Assembly (NCBI GenBank): GCA_030840105.1
Contig: JAUZGC010000197.1
Span: 1-32,716, forward strand
Source of the DNA: Microbacteriaceae bacterium
Lineage (GTDB): Bacteria; Actinomycetota; Actinomycetes; Actinomycetales; Microbacteriaceae
Direction: 5' to 3'
DNA: 32,716 nt
The notes under the pieces were generated by a model that did not search any database, was not told where the DNA came from, and worked only from the letters and a program-made list of their open reading frames with translations. A program made the translations under genes and the position numbers. This document shows, piece after piece, positions 9,536 to 19,999 of this stretch (its first letter is position 1; every line of letters starts with the position of its first letter).

Positions 9536-11143
9536 CTAGTGGTGGCCGTGGCCTTCCTCGAGCTCGCGCATGGTTACCGGCGCGATCCGGTCCTCGAAGA
9601 ACCAACGGGAGATGCCTGCACGCACGCGCTGACCCACCGTGATCTTGCCGCGACTGTTCGGGCGGAGCATGAGCGGCTGATAGCTCTCAAAGCTGACCAG
9701 GCGCCAGCGCTCGTACTCGTCGAGGCGCTCGTGCACCTCGATGTACTCGCCACCGGGCAGTCGTACGATGCGGCCGGACTCGTAGCCGTGCAGCGCGATC
9801 GAGCGATCCTTCTTCTGCAGCGCGAGGCAGACCCGCTTCGCGATGAAGAACGCGACGAATGGTCCGAGGACCACAATCGCCTGGATCGCGTGGATGACGC
9901 CTTCGATCGTCAGCATGAAGTGCGTGGCGATGAGGTCAGAGCTCGCAGCGGCCCATAGACCGGCATAGAACGTGACACCGGCCGCGCCGATGGCCGTGCG
10001 AGTGGGGGCGTTGCGTGGTCGATCGAGGATGTGGTGCTCTCGCCTGTCGCCCGTGATCCACGACTCGATGAACGGGTAGAACATCACGAGGACGATGAAC
10101 ACGCCGATCACGATCAGTGGCGTGAGGATGTTGAACGACCACGTGTGGTTGAGCCAGACGAACTCCCAGCCCGGTGGAATCAGGCGCAGCGCGCCATCGG
10201 CGAAACCGATGTACCAGTCCGGCTGTGTACCGGCCGAGACCGGTGACGGGTCGTACGGACCGTAGTTCCAGATCGGGTTGATTGTGAAGAACGATGCCAT
10301 GAGGACGACGACGCCGAACACGATGAAGAAGAACCCACCGGCCTTCGCGGCATAGACCGGGAGCACCGGGTAGCCGATGACGTTCTCCTGCGTTCGCCCT
10401 GGCCCGGCGTACTGCGTGTGCTTGTGGACGACCACGAACAGCAGGTGAAGCGCAATCATGGCGAGCACGAGTGCAGGCAGCAGCAGGATGTGCAGCGTGT
10501 AGAGGCGACCGACGATGGCGGTGCCGGGGAACTCGCCGCCGAAGAGCAGGAAGGAGATCCAGGTGCCCACGAGCGGGATGCCCTTGATCAAGCCGTCGAT
10601 GATGCGGAGACCGTTGCCGGAGAGAAGGTCGTCCGGCAGCGAGTATCCGGTGAAGCCTTCGGCCATCGCGAGGATGAAGAGCACGAATCCGATCACCCAG
10701 TTGAGTTCACGCGGCTTGCGGAATGCACCCGTGAAGTAGATGCGCAGCATGTGCAGACCGATGGACGCCACGAAGAGCAGCGCTGCCCAGTGGTGCACCT
10801 GACGCATCAGGAGGCCGCCTCGGATGTCAAACGAGATGTTGAGCGTGCTCGACATGGCCGACGACATCTCGACGCCCTTGAGGGGCACGAAGGAGCCGTC
10901 GTAAATCACGGATGCCTGTGAGGCCTGGAAGAAGAACGTCAGGAACGTGCCGCTGAGCAGGATGACGATGAAGCTGTAGAGTGCGACCTCACCAAGCAGG
11001 AACGACCAGTGGTCGGGGAAGATCTTGCGACCGAACTCCCTGACCGCAGCCGACATGCTGGTGCGATCTTCAAGATAGTTCGCTGCGGCGGCCGTGAAGC
11101 CGCCCTTCTTTGCCGCGCGCGGCGCGGCGGTTGTCGTGCTCAA
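9536..11143 (-). CDS. qcrB: Cytochrome bc1 complex cytochrome b subunit
   Basis: 535 aa; RQVHHWAALLFVASIGLHMLRIYFTGAFRKPRELNW, PDDLLSGNGLRI, long C-terminal extension typical of actinobacteria. Confidence 0.96.
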   Translation of the reverse strand: MSTTTAAPRAAKKGGFTAAAANYLEDRTSMSAAVREFGRKIFPDHWSFLLGEVALYSFIVILLSGTFLTFFFQASQASVIYDGSFVPLKGVEMSSAMSSTLNISFDIRGGLLMRQVHHWAALLFVASIGLHMLRIYFTGAFRKPRELNWVIGFVLFILAMAEGFTGYSLPDDLLSGNGLRIIDGLIKGIPLVGTWISFLLFGGEFPGTAIVGRLYTLHILLLPALVLAMIALHLLFVVVHKHTQYAGPGRTQENVIGYPVLPVYAAKAGGFFFIVFGVVVLMASFFTINPIWNYGPYDPSPVSAGTQPDWYIGFADGALRLIPPGWEFVWLNHTWSFNILTPLIVIGVFIVLVMFYPFIESWITGDRREHHILDRPRNAPTRTAIGAAGVTFYAGLWAAASSDLIATHFMLTIEGVIHAIQAIVVLGPFVAFFIAKRVCLALQKKDRSIALHGYESGRIVRLPGGEYIEVHERLDEYERWRLVSFESYQPLMLRPNSRGKITVGQRVRAGISRWFFEDRIAPVTMRELEEGHGHH

Positions 11144-12213
11144 TTACGCTCCCAGAAGCTCGGGCCGACCGGTTCGGTGAAGTCACTACGGGCAACGAGG
11201 TAACCCTCGGCGTCGACCGTGATGGGCAGCTGCGGCAGCGGACGCTTGGCCGGGCCGAAGATGACCTTGGCCTCGTGCGTGATGTCGAACTGCGACTGGT
11301 GACAGGGGCACAGCAGGTGGTGTGTCTGCTGCTCGTAGAGTGCGACGGGGCATCCGACGTGTGTGCAGATCTTGGAGTACGCGACAATGCCGTTGTAGTT
11401 CCAGGTCTTGCGGGCGGGGGAGACATTCAGGTCCGCCGGGTTGAGGCGCATGAGCAGGACAGCTGCCTTTGCCTTCTCCTCGAGCGGGTCGGGAGTCTCG
11501 TTGAGTCCTTCGGGAATGACGTGGAACGCGGAGCCGAGCGTGACGTCTGTGGCCTTGATCGGGGTTCCCTCTGGGTCGCGGGTGAGGCGGGTTCCCGCCT
11601 TCCACATGGTGTGAGAGAGCAGCGTGACCGGGTTCTGGTTCTGCGGCCCCAGGCCGCGGAACAGCACGATCGCCGGCAGCGGGAAGGCGATCAAGGCGCC
11701 GATCAGGGAGTTGCGCACGACAGTACGGCGGCTGAAGCCCGACTCCTGGTCGGCCTCCTGGAAGATCTCGACCGCACGCTCGATTGTGACCTCGGACCCA
11801 CGCACTGGATGGCGGAGGTCGATCCCTTCCTGCTCGTACATGAGCGCCTTGCCCCAGTGCACAGCACCGATGCCGATGGCGAGGAGGGCGAGGGCAATGC
11901 CAAGACCGATGAAGAGGGTGTTCAGACGCACCGAGCCGGGATCCGATGACTCGATCGGGAACATCATGTATGCGGCGATCGCCCAGATGCTGCCCACGAT
12001 CGAAAGGTAGAACAGCGTGTAAACGACGCGCTCAGCGCGACGCTGCTTGACTGGATTGATATCCGTGATTCGCGGGCGGTGCGTCGGGAAACCGGGGTTG
12101 GGGACCGCATCCTGCACGATCACTGCTGTTCCGGGATCGCCTGCCCTGGCGTGCTCGACGGCCGACGAATTGGCAGTGGTCAGTTCGTGACCGCCGTTAT
12201 CGTCCTGTGCCAT
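11140..12213 (-). CDS. qcrA: Cytochrome bc1 complex Rieske iron-sulfur subunit
   Basis: CTHVGCPVALYEQQTHHLLCPCHQSQFD Rieske motif; three N-terminal TM segments; 4-nt overlap with qcrB. Confidence 0.96.
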   Translation of the reverse strand: MAQDDNGGHELTTANSSAVEHARAGDPGTAVIVQDAVPNPGFPTHRPRITDINPVKQRRAERVVYTLFYLSIVGSIWAIAAYMMFPIESSDPGSVRLNTLFIGLGIALALLAIGIGAVHWGKALMYEQEGIDLRHPVRGSEVTIERAVEIFQEADQESGFSRRTVVRNSLIGALIAFPLPAIVLFRGLGPQNQNPVTLLSHTMWKAGTRLTRDPEGTPIKATDVTLGSAFHVIPEGLNETPDPLEEKAKAAVLLMRLNPADLNVSPARKTWNYNGIVAYSKICTHVGCPVALYEQQTHHLLCPCHQSQFDITHEAKVIFGPAKRPLPQLPITVDAEGYLVARSDFTEPVGPSFWERN

Positions 12214-12252
12214 TGTTCTCCTTCGTGCGCTGTGTCATGACCTCTGTACCGC

Positions 12253-13068
12253 CTAATTCGACTTCGCCGTGATCCACACGGTCAGGGCGACGATCGAACC
12301 CAGGCCGAAGATCCAGAGGAACAGGCCCTCAGCCACGGGGCCGAGGTCGCCGAGCGCGAATCCGCCGGGGGACGGGTTCTTCTCGATGTATTTGAGGTAG
12401 GTGATGATGTCGCGCTTGCCAGACGGGGAAATGTTGCTGTCGTTGAACACGGGCATGTTCTGCGGACCGGTGACCATGGCCTCGTAGATGTGCTGGGCGC
12501 TGACACCGCTGAGCGCGGGGGCGAACTTGCCCTCGGTGAGGGCGCCACCAGCGCCGGCGACGTTGTGGCACATCGCGCAGTTCGTGCGGAAGAGCTCGCC
12601 ACCATTCGCGGCGTTGCCCTGGGTGGTGTCGAGAAGTGACGCGTTGGGGATGCCCGGCCCTGGGGCGAGCGATGCGACGTAGTCGGCCAGCGCGGAGATG
12701 TCACTGCCGGTGAACTGGACGGGCTTCTGCTGCGCCTGCGGACCGTTCATGGCCATGGGCATGCGGCCCGTACCGACCTGGAAGTCAACGGCTGCGGCAC
12801 CGACGCCGATCAGGCTCGGCCCGTTTGCCGTACCTGAGGCCGACAGGCCGTGGCAGGTAGCGCAGTTGGACATGAAGATCTTCTTGCCCTGGTCAACGGA
12901 CTGCTGCGACGCGGCGGCGGGTTCTGCCGAGGCCGTCGAGGTGTTGAAGGCAGCGTAAGCGCCCCCGGTGAGGCCCAGTCCGATTGCGATCAGGGCGATG
13001 GTGGCCAAGGGGTGACGGCGCCCTGTCTTACGTACGGTACGGCCAGGAGTGTGCGTTTTTGCGCGCAT
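12253..13068 (-). CDS. qcrC: Cytochrome bc1 complex diheme cytochrome c subunit
   Basis: Two CXXCH motifs (CATCHGLSASG, CAMCHNVAGAGG) and C-terminal TM helix. Confidence 0.95.
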   Translation of the reverse strand: MRAKTHTPGRTVRKTGRRHPLATIALIAIGLGLTGGAYAAFNTSTASAEPAAASQQSVDQGKKIFMSNCATCHGLSASGTANGPSLIGVGAAAVDFQVGTGRMPMAMNGPQAQQKPVQFTGSDISALADYVASLAPGPGIPNASLLDTTQGNAANGGELFRTNCAMCHNVAGAGGALTEGKFAPALSGVSAQHIYEAMVTGPQNMPVFNDSNISPSGKRDIITYLKYIEKNPSPGGFALGDLGPVAEGLFLWIFGLGSIVALTVWITAKSN

Positions 13069-13092
13069 GGTGAGGTGTTCTGCTCCTGATTC

Positions 13093-13722
13093 CTATTTGA
13101 GAACGTAGATGACCAGGAAGAGCCCGATCCAAACGACGTCAACGAAGTGCCAGTAGTACGAGACAACGATGGCGCTCGTCGCCTCCTTGTGCCCGAAGGT
13201 CTTGACAGCGAATGCGCGACCGATGACGAGGAGGAACGCAATGAGACCGCCGGTGACGTGCAGGGCGTGGAATCCCGTCGTGAGATAGAAAGCCGATCCA
13301 TATGCGCTTGAGCTCAGCGAGACATGCTCCGACACGAGCGTCGCGTACTCAGTGGCCTGACCGGCGACGAAGATGGCGCCCAGTGCGTAGGTGAGCGTGA
13401 ACCATTCGACCATGCCCCATTGGCTCGGCTTCCAGCCGGTCGAGCGAGCCTGGAGCCGCTCGGCGGCGAACACGCCGAACTGGCAGGTGAACGAGCTTGA
13501 AACGAGTACCAGCGTATTGACAAGTGCGTATGGCACATTGAGGTGCTGGGTTTCGGATGCCCACAGTGCAGGAGCCGTCGAACGCAGCGTGAAGTAGATC
13601 GCGAAGAGGCCCGCGAAGAACATGACCTCGCTGCCAAGCCAGACGATCGTGCCAACGGCCACTACGTTCGGGCGGTTGATTGCAGGCGCGCCCGCATGAG
13701 GGGAGATTGAGGTGCTCGTCAC
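13093..13722 (-). CDS. ctaE: Cytochrome c oxidase subunit III
   Basis: [11 protein letters not shown]...[20 protein letters not shown]...[16 protein letters not shown]...[17 protein letters not shown] start at 13722 within a much longer open frame. Confidence 0.93.
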   Translation of the reverse strand: MTSTSISPHAGAPAINRPNVVAVGTIVWLGSEVMFFAGLFAIYFTLRSTAPALWASETQHLNVPYALVNTLVLVSSSFTCQFGVFAAERLQARSTGWKPSQWGMVEWFTLTYALGAIFVAGQATEYATLVSEHVSLSSSAYGSAFYLTTGFHALHVTGGLIAFLLVIGRAFAVKTFGHKEATSAIVVSYYWHFVDVVWIGLFLVIYVLK

Positions 13723-13773
13723 GCTTCCATTATGACCGAAAAGAATGCTGTGTTTTCTCATTAGGATCGCTGT

Positions 13774-14823
13774 ATGGCGGAATTTACGACCTGGCCTTCG
13801 GTGTTCACGTCTCTCCTTGAGGGCGACGACTTGACTGTCGCGGACGCGGCCTGGGCAATGGAGCAGGTCATCACCGGGGAAGCGACCTCGGCACAACTCG
13901 CCGGATTTCTTGTCGCATTGCGGGCCAAGGGTGAGACGGTCGACGAAATCGTGGGATTCCGAGACGCGATTCTGGATCATGCTGTGCCGCTGGACATCGA
14001 TCCGATGGCGCTCGACATCGTCGGAACCGGCGGTGATCGGTTCGGTACCGTCAATATCTCGACGACCGCGTCGATCGTGGCCGCTGCCGCCGGCGCTCCC
14101 GTGATCAAGCACGGAAACAAGGCGGCCAGTTCGGCCTCCGGATCCTCCGACGTGCTCGCAGCCCTGGGCGTCGACCTCGGGCTTTCGGCCGCTCGTGTCG
14201 CGGGGGTCTTCGACGAGGTCGGGATCACATTCGCGTTCGCGTCGGCCTTTCACCCCGGATTCGCTCACGCCGGCCCGGTGCGCGCGGAGCTCGGCATCCC
14301 CACTGTCTTCAACTTTCTTGGCCCCCTGTGCAATCCGGCGCGGCCAGAGGCCTCGGCCGTGGGCGTCGCGCAACTGGATCGTGTTCCGTTGATCGTCGGG
14401 GTCTTCCGCACACGCGGTGCCACGGCGCTCGTGTTCCGCGGCGACGACGGCCTGGATGAGCTGTCGACGACCGGTCACAGCCACGTCTGGGAGGTCACGC
14501 GCGGGCTCGTCACCGAGCACGACATCGATCCGCGGGAGCTTGGGATCCGCCGGGCCAGCATCGAGGAGCTTCTCGGCGGCGATGCCAACCACAACGCCGC
14601 CGTGGTGCGCGCCGTACTCGCCGGCGAAGAAGGGCCGGTGCGCGACATCGTGCTCCTGAATGCGGCAGCCGGGCTTGTCTCGTTCGACCTGGCGGCCGAC
14701 CCGTCGAAGGTCCAGGAGAGCATCCTCGATCGATTCAGGCAGAAGCTGGTCGTCGCGGCGGATGCCATCGACTCCGGAGCGGCCACCGCCAAGCTCGAGC
14801 GCTGGGTCGCGGCGACGCGATAG
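13774..14823 (+). CDS. trpD: Anthranilate phosphoribosyltransferase
   Basis: [52 protein letters not shown]. Confidence 0.97.
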   Translation: MAEFTTWPSVFTSLLEGDDLTVADAAWAMEQVITGEATSAQLAGFLVALRAKGETVDEIVGFRDAILDHAVPLDIDPMALDIVGTGGDRFGTVNISTTASIVAAAAGAPVIKHGNKAASSASGSSDVLAALGVDLGLSAARVAGVFDEVGITFAFASAFHPGFAHAGPVRAELGIPTVFNFLGPLCNPARPEASAVGVAQLDRVPLIVGVFRTRGATALVFRGDDGLDELSTTGHSHVWEVTRGLVTEHDIDPRELGIRRASIEELLGGDANHNAAVVRAVLAGEEGPVRDIVLLNAAAGLVSFDLAADPSKVQESILDRFRQKLVVAADAIDSGAATAKLERWVAATR

Positions 14824-14838
14824 GCGGAAGGGGTTTCG

Positions 14839-15840
14839 ATGAAGAAGCTCATCAATGACGCGCGCGCTGTTGTCGACGAGACGCTCGGCGGCCTCGCCGC
14901 GGCACATTCCGACATTCTGAGCGTCTCCTTCGAGCCGCGTTACGTCGCGAGGCGTGGCGCACCCATCGCGGGCAAGGTTGCGCTCGTGAGCGGCGGGGGC
15001 AGCGGTCACGAACCCCTCCACGTCGGTTTCGTCGGGCGTGGGATGCTGGATGCGGCCGTGCCGGGCGCCATCTTCGCCTCGCCCACGCCGGACCTCGTCT
15101 TCGCGGCAACGCGTGCGGTCGACGGAGGAGCCGGAGTGCTCTACCTGGTCAAGAACTACACCGGCGATGTGTTGAACTTCGAGACCGCGGCTGACTTCGC
15201 GGCCGGGGCGGGCATCCGCGTTGAGTCCGTGCTGATCAATGATGATGTCGCCGTCGAGGATTCGAGCTTCACCGCCGGGCGACGGGGCATCGCGGGAGCG
15301 GTTCTCGTCGAGAAGATCGCAGGTGCCGCGGCCGAACGCGGTGACGACCTCGATTCCGTGGCCGCCATCGCCCGACGCGTGAACGCTTCGATGCGCTCGA
15401 TGGGCGTTGGCCTGCGGGCTGGCGTCGTCCCGTACTCGGGCGAGCCGAGCTTCACGCTCGACGACGAGCACATCGAGTTCGGCATCGGCATTCACGGCGA
15501 GCCGGGGCGGGCGGTAATTCCGCTGGAGCCGGCCGATGCGATCGTCGACCGGCTTGTGACCGCCATCACGGGGGATCTGCCATTCGTCGCAGGCGACCGC
15601 GTGCTCCTGCTGGTCAATGGGCTGGGCGGGACACCGCTGTCGGAGCTCTACATCGTGTTCCGCCGAGCCGCACAGTCGCTGGTCGAGCGAGGGCTCGCGG
15701 TCACGCGGAGCCTTGTCGGCAGCTTCGCGACCTCCCTCGAGATGCAGGGCGTCTCGATCACCCTCCTTCGGCTCGACGACGAGTTGCTTGAACTGTGGGA
15801 TGCACCGGTGCACACCGCCGCACTCCGGTGGGGCTGTTAG
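14839..15840 (+). CDS. dhaK: Dihydroxyacetone kinase, DhaK subunit
   Basis: [36 protein letters not shown] active-site His region. Confidence 0.95.
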   Translation: MKKLINDARAVVDETLGGLAAAHSDILSVSFEPRYVARRGAPIAGKVALVSGGGSGHEPLHVGFVGRGMLDAAVPGAIFASPTPDLVFAATRAVDGGAGVLYLVKNYTGDVLNFETAADFAAGAGIRVESVLINDDVAVEDSSFTAGRRGIAGAVLVEKIAGAAAERGDDLDSVAAIARRVNASMRSMGVGLRAGVVPYSGEPSFTLDDEHIEFGIGIHGEPGRAVIPLEPADAIVDRLVTAITGDLPFVAGDRVLLLVNGLGGTPLSELYIVFRRAAQSLVERGLAVTRSLVGSFATSLEMQGVSITLLRLDDELLELWDAPVHTAALRWGC

Positions 15841-15871
15841 TTTCGATGGAGTCGTTCGGGGATGGGTGCAG

Positions 15872-16510
15872 ATGAGCCTGGATGCCACATGGGTCGTTGA
15901 TTGGATGCGCGAGAGCGCGCGCGTGCTCGCCGAGAACCGCGCCGAGTTGGGGGCACTCGACCGGGAGATCGGTGACGGCGACCATGGTGAGAACATGGAT
16001 CGCGGGTTTGCGGCGGTCCTCGCCGGGCTTGAGACGATTTCCGCGGATGCGTCGCCGGGCGGCGTGCTGCAGAAGGTTGCCATGACGCTCATTTCGACCA
16101 TCGGGGGTGCGGCCGGTCCGCTCTATGGGACCGGGCTGCTCAAGGCATCCGACGCCGCCGGTACGGAGACTCAACTCGACGGGGCCTCGATCGTTGCACT
16201 GCTGCGGGCGGTGCGCGATGGCATCGTGCTGCGTGGCAAAGCCGAAGTGGGGGAGAAGACCATGGTGGATGCCTGGACTCCCGCCGTCGACGCAGCGTCG
16301 GCCGCGGAGAGTGCGGGGGAGTCGCCGGGCGGCATCCTGCGGGCGGCCGCCGAAGCAGCGAGCGCCGGCGCAGAGGCGACGGAGCCGCTGATTGCCCGCA
16401 AGGGGAGAGCAAGCTACCTGGGGGAGCGAGCGATCGGACATCGCGATCCGGGGGCGCAGTCGACTGCGCTGCTCCTGCAGGCAGCGGCGGATGCGGCACG
16501 GAATGCCTGA
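15872..16510 (+). CDS. dhaL: Dihydroxyacetone kinase, ADP-binding DhaL subunit
   Basis: [30 protein letters not shown]; internal ATG at 15872 chosen. Confidence 0.94.
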   Translation: MSLDATWVVDWMRESARVLAENRAELGALDREIGDGDHGENMDRGFAAVLAGLETISADASPGGVLQKVAMTLISTIGGAAGPLYGTGLLKASDAAGTETQLDGASIVALLRAVRDGIVLRGKAEVGEKTMVDAWTPAVDAASAAESAGESPGGILRAAAEAASAGAEATEPLIARKGRASYLGERAIGHRDPGAQSTALLLQAAADAARNA

Positions 16511-17231
16511 GGCGAGGGGAACGAACCATCAGCCAGAAGCGCGTCGCGTCGGGCTGGTCTTCGTCTCGCACAGCGCACGGCTCGCGGAAGGGCTTGTCGA
16601 GCTGGCGCGGCAGATGGCGCCATCGACCCGGCTCATCGCGGCAGGTGGCACCGCGGATGGCGGCATCGGTACAAGCTTCGAGGCCGTGTCGGCCGCATTG
16701 CGTGAGGCGAACACGGGACGAGGCGTCGTCGTGCTGTGCGACCTCGGCTCCGCGATCCTGACCGCGGCGACCGCGCGCGACTTCCTCGAGGAGGATTCGC
16801 GCGACGGCGTCCATGTCGTCGACGCGCCGCTGGTCGAGGGTGGAGTGGCAGCAGCGGTGGCGGCAGAGTCAGGTGCGGACGTTCTGGCCGTCGTTGCCGC
16901 CGCTGAATCGGCCCGCCAGACCCGGGTAGCGCCCGCGATCCCCGCCGCGAAGGAAGCGGATTCGGGCATCCGCTACGCCCGTACCGTGACGCTCACCAAC
17001 GTGTCCGGCCTGCACGCGCGCCCGGCAGCGGAGTTCGTCAGGCTCGCCAACACGTTCCCGGCCAAGGTGACCGTCAACGGGAAGGATGCCAAGAGCCTGC
17101 TCAGCATCATGGGGCTCGCGCTCATGGCCGGCTCGTCGGCCGAGATTGTGACGCTGGATGCCTCCGGCGAGGCAGCGGTCGATGCGCTCGCCGACCTGGT
17201 CGAGTCCGGATTCGGCGAGGAACGCGCCTGA
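16503..17231 (+). CDS. dhaM: PTS-dependent DHA kinase phosphotransferase subunit DhaM with C-terminal HPr domain
   Basis: EIIA-Man-like GLVFVSHSARLAEGL; C-terminal HPr NVSGLHARPAAEFVRLANTF. Confidence 0.92.
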   Translation: MPEARGTNHQPEARRVGLVFVSHSARLAEGLVELARQMAPSTRLIAAGGTADGGIGTSFEAVSAALREANTGRGVVVLCDLGSAILTAATARDFLEEDSRDGVHVVDAPLVEGGVAAAVAAESGADVLAVVAAAESARQTRVAPAIPAAKEADSGIRYARTVTLTNVSGLHARPAAEFVRLANTFPAKVTVNGKDAKSLLSIMGLALMAGSSAEIVTLDASGEAAVDALADLVESGFGEERA

Positions 17232-17289
17232 CCGGGGAGGCGTACACTCGGGCCACCATCCTGAGATCGCCTCACCCCCAAGGAGCGCC

Positions 17290-17976
17290 ATGCGATACGC
17301 CATCCTCGGCACCGGCATCGTCGGCCGGACGCTCGCGAACAAGCTCGCGTCCCTCGATCATGACGTCGTGATCGGGACCCGTGACCCCCAGGTCACGGCC
17401 ACTCGCACCGAACCGGGCGGTTATGGAATCAAGCCGTACTCCGAGTGGCAGGAGTCCCATCCGGACATCTCCCTCGCCACATTCCGGGACGCAGCTGCGG
17501 GGGCAGAGGTGGTCATCAACGCGACATCCGGGGGTGTCTCTCGTGCGGCTCTCACCGAGGCCGGGGCGGAGAACCTCGCCGGCAAGGTCCTGATCGATGT
17601 CGCCAATCCGCTGGACTTCTCACACGGCATGCCGCCGACGCTGGACCCGGTCAACTCCGACAGCCTGGGTGAGCAGATCCAGCAGGCGTTCCCCGACGCG
17701 AAGGTGGTCAAGACGCTCCACACCATGAACGCTCAGATCATGGTGGAGCCGAGTCGGGTGCCCGGCGAGCATCACGTCTTCGTCGGTGGCAACGACGCGG
17801 ATGCCAAGGCGCACGTGATCGCCCTGCTCGGCGAGATGGGATGGCCGCCGGCGGCGATCCTGGATCTCGGCGACATCACCTCGGCGCGTGCCACCGAAAT
17901 GATGCTGCCGATGTGGCTGCGCCTGTGGCAGGCGCTTGGCCGGCCCGATTACAACTTCCATATCCAGGGAGCGTGA
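17290..17976 (+). CDS. NADPH-dependent F420 reductase-like NAD(P)-binding oxidoreductase
   Basis: MRYAILGTGIVGRTLANKLASLDHDVVIGTRDP Rossmann; VVKTLHTMNAQIMVEP, FVGGNDADAK. Confidence 0.82.
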   Translation: MRYAILGTGIVGRTLANKLASLDHDVVIGTRDPQVTATRTEPGGYGIKPYSEWQESHPDISLATFRDAAAGAEVVINATSGGVSRAALTEAGAENLAGKVLIDVANPLDFSHGMPPTLDPVNSDSLGEQIQQAFPDAKVVKTLHTMNAQIMVEPSRVPGEHHVFVGGNDADAKAHVIALLGEMGWPPAAILDLGDITSARATEMMLPMWLRLWQALGRPDYNFHIQGA

Positions 17977-18025
17977 GCGGGCATCCGAAGCAGGTGGGAT
18001 CGCTCGCGGGCGCGGGGCCTTCCCG

Positions 18026-18403
18026 TCACGCGAGAGATCCGAGCCAGAGACCGGCTCCGGCGGCCAGAAGCGCCACGACGAACATGCCGATCCCATTGGC
18101 GAACGCGGCGGCGATGCGTCCCGCCTGGGCGAGCCGGACGGTCTCGTAACTGGCCGTGCTGAACGTTGTGTATCCGCCGAGGAATCCGGTCCCGCAGATC
18201 AGGCGCCATTCCGTGGGCAACGCGTGGGTCAGGGCGAGCCCCGTGACGAGGCCGAGGAGCAGGGATCCGGTGACGTTGATCACCGTGGTGCCGAGCGGGT
18301 ATGCCACCTTCATGCGGCTGCGCAGGAATCCGTCGAACACCAGCCGGACGACGGCACCGAGGCCGCCGGCGACGGAGAGCGCCACCACAACCAGCACGCT
18401 CAT
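18026..18403 (-). CDS. crcB: Fluoride channel Fluc/CrcB family (copy 1)
   Basis: GGLGAVVRLVFDG, TTVINVTGSLLLG, GFLGGYTTFSTASYE; start placed at 18403. Confidence 0.92.
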   Translation of the reverse strand: MSVLVVVALSVAGGLGAVVRLVFDGFLRSRMKVAYPLGTTVINVTGSLLLGLVTGLALTHALPTEWRLICGTGFLGGYTTFSTASYETVRLAQAGRIAAAFANGIGMFVVALLAAGAGLWLGSLA

Positions 18404-18867
18404 TGTGTAGTTGCCCGTTTGCGGTGGACCGCGGTGGCGATGGTGATTCCGGCCGCCGATGCGGCGGCTCCGATGAGGAGCGTCGCCGCGGAGTACAGCA
18501 GGCTGTCCCACAGCAGATGGCTGGTAAGAAGTCCATCGGCGTCGACGGCGAAGGAACTGTACGTGGTGAATCCGCCGAGCACCCCGGTGCCAACCAGAAG
18601 ACGCAGGTCGCGCCTCATCCCGTCATCCGGTCCCCGGCGGGTGAGCGCTTCCAGCAGGACACCGAGGACGAAAGCGCCGACGACGTTGATGACGAATGTT
18701 CCGATCGGTATCCCTTGCCAGGCCGGAATCACTGTGGACAGCAGGTAACGCGCTGCTGTCCCCAGTGTCCCGCCGAGGAAGACCAGCCCGATGTTTCGCC
18801 AGCGCAGATGCACGGGCCGCTGTGCGTCGCGTGCAGTGTCGACGACGGGGCCCGGACTCACTCCCAC
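18400..18867 (-). CDS. crcB: Fluoride channel Fluc/CrcB family (copy 2)
   Basis: GGTLGTAARYLLS, GTFVINVVGAFVLGVLLEAL, GVLGGFTTYSSFAVD. Confidence 0.91.
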   Translation of the reverse strand: MGVSPGPVVDTARDAQRPVHLRWRNIGLVFLGGTLGTAARYLLSTVIPAWQGIPIGTFVINVVGAFVLGVLLEALTRRGPDDGMRRDLRLLVGTGVLGGFTTYSSFAVDADGLLTSHLLWDSLLYSAATLLIGAAASAAGITIATAVHRKRATTQ

Positions 18868-19373
18868 GGAAGCTTTCCGTCATCCGTCACGGGGGAGAGG
18901 GGGACGACGACCACGGGGCGATGCTGGCGGTGCGCGAGATGGACGGCGACAGAGCCCTCGAAGAAATCGTGCAAACCGCGCCGAAGTCCAGGTTCATGCG
19001 TGCCCACGACTATGAGCCTCGCATCGGTTGCTTCGGCAAGATGACCCAGTGCCCGTGCGGGTTCACCGGCCAGCGCGCGTAGCGTGTAGCGGATGTCCGA
19101 CGTGGCAAGTACATCGCGGATATGGTCGGCGAGTGCCGGGTCGAACACTTCCTCGCTCAGGTCCGGCAGGTCGGGATCGAAGGGCAGCGAGACAATGGTG
19201 CCATCCGGGCGTTCCTCCACCGGATACCGACCCACATTGACGTTGGCGCAGATCAACTCGGCGCCGAGATCGCGGGCAAGCGCGAGGGCCTGAAGGAGGA
19301 CGGCATCGGACTGTTTGGGAACGACGGCCACGACGATGACCGCCGACGACCCGTTGGGTCCACCATCATTCAT
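18858..19373 (-). CDS. Universal stress protein (UspA) family
   Basis: C-terminal LIVVGTHEPGLRRGLHDFFEGSVAVHLAHRQHRPVVVVP. Confidence 0.85.
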   Translation of the reverse strand: MNDGGPNGSSAVIVVAVVPKQSDAVLLQALALARDLGAELICANVNVGRYPVEERPDGTIVSLPFDPDLPDLSEEVFDPALADHIRDVLATSDIRYTLRALAGEPARALGHLAEATDARLIVVGTHEPGLRRGLHDFFEGSVAVHLAHRQHRPVVVVPLSPVTDDGKLPWE

Positions 19374-19434
19374 CGTCCGGCCTCCGTAGCGTCATAAGAG
19401 CTACCTCCAGTCTCTCAAACGTCAGCCGGGAGTG

Positions 19435-19938
19435 TCATCGCGCGTAGCTGGAACCTGACGGCGTTCGCTTGAGCAGGTCGTTATCCACCAGGTATCGCCG
19501 GAGAAGCGCAAAGTCGTCGCAGTACGCGAGCAGGCGTTCGTTCAGCTCCCGTTCTGTCAGCACCTCGTCACTCGCCACCACCTGATCGAGGACCCACTCC
19601 AGCACCGCTCGACGATCGGTGGCGGAGGCGGGAAAGTGGTCGATTCTCCCCGCGCGAAGAAAGCGGTCGACCCCGGTCGCCGCCTCGCGCTTGCCCTGCT
19701 GGGCGAGGACGGCGCGGAACGGTGCATCCGTCGCAGCGTAATGATCGTCGGTGGTCTGCTCGATCAGACCGGAACCGACCAAAACGTCGAGAGTGCGTTG
19801 TCGCTTGGCGCCGCTTGGGGACCGTGAGGCTCCAGCTGACTCGCCTGACAACACAATTTCGGCGTAGGCGATTCGAGCTTCGGCATTTGCGAGCGCTGCC
19901 GCAATGCGCCGAACATCGACTGTCGAACTCGCATCCAT
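19435..19938 (-). CDS. DUF2087 domain-containing putative regulator
   Basis: C-terminal RAVLEWVLDQVVASDEVLTERELNERLLAYCDDFALLRRYLVDNDLLKRTPSGSSYAR typical of DUF2087; N-terminal winged-helix-like segment. Confidence 0.8.
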   Translation of the reverse strand: MDASSTVDVRRIAAALANAEARIAYAEIVLSGESAGASRSPSGAKRQRTLDVLVGSGLIEQTTDDHYAATDAPFRAVLAQQGKREAATGVDRFLRAGRIDHFPASATDRRAVLEWVLDQVVASDEVLTERELNERLLAYCDDFALLRRYLVDNDLLKRTPSGSSYAR

Positions 19939-19999
19939 AGTGTTGTCCCTCACCGCGCCTATCCTGCCGGACCGGAACCGTCTCTGTAATAGTTGCACC

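Noticed and set aside
13723-16101. Upstream extension of the 1002-aa minus-strand ORF beyond ctaE
   Set aside because: Antisense to trpD/dhaK/dhaL; low-complexity Arg/Asp/Glu-rich composition typical of high-GC shadow frames; ctaE starts at GTG 13722
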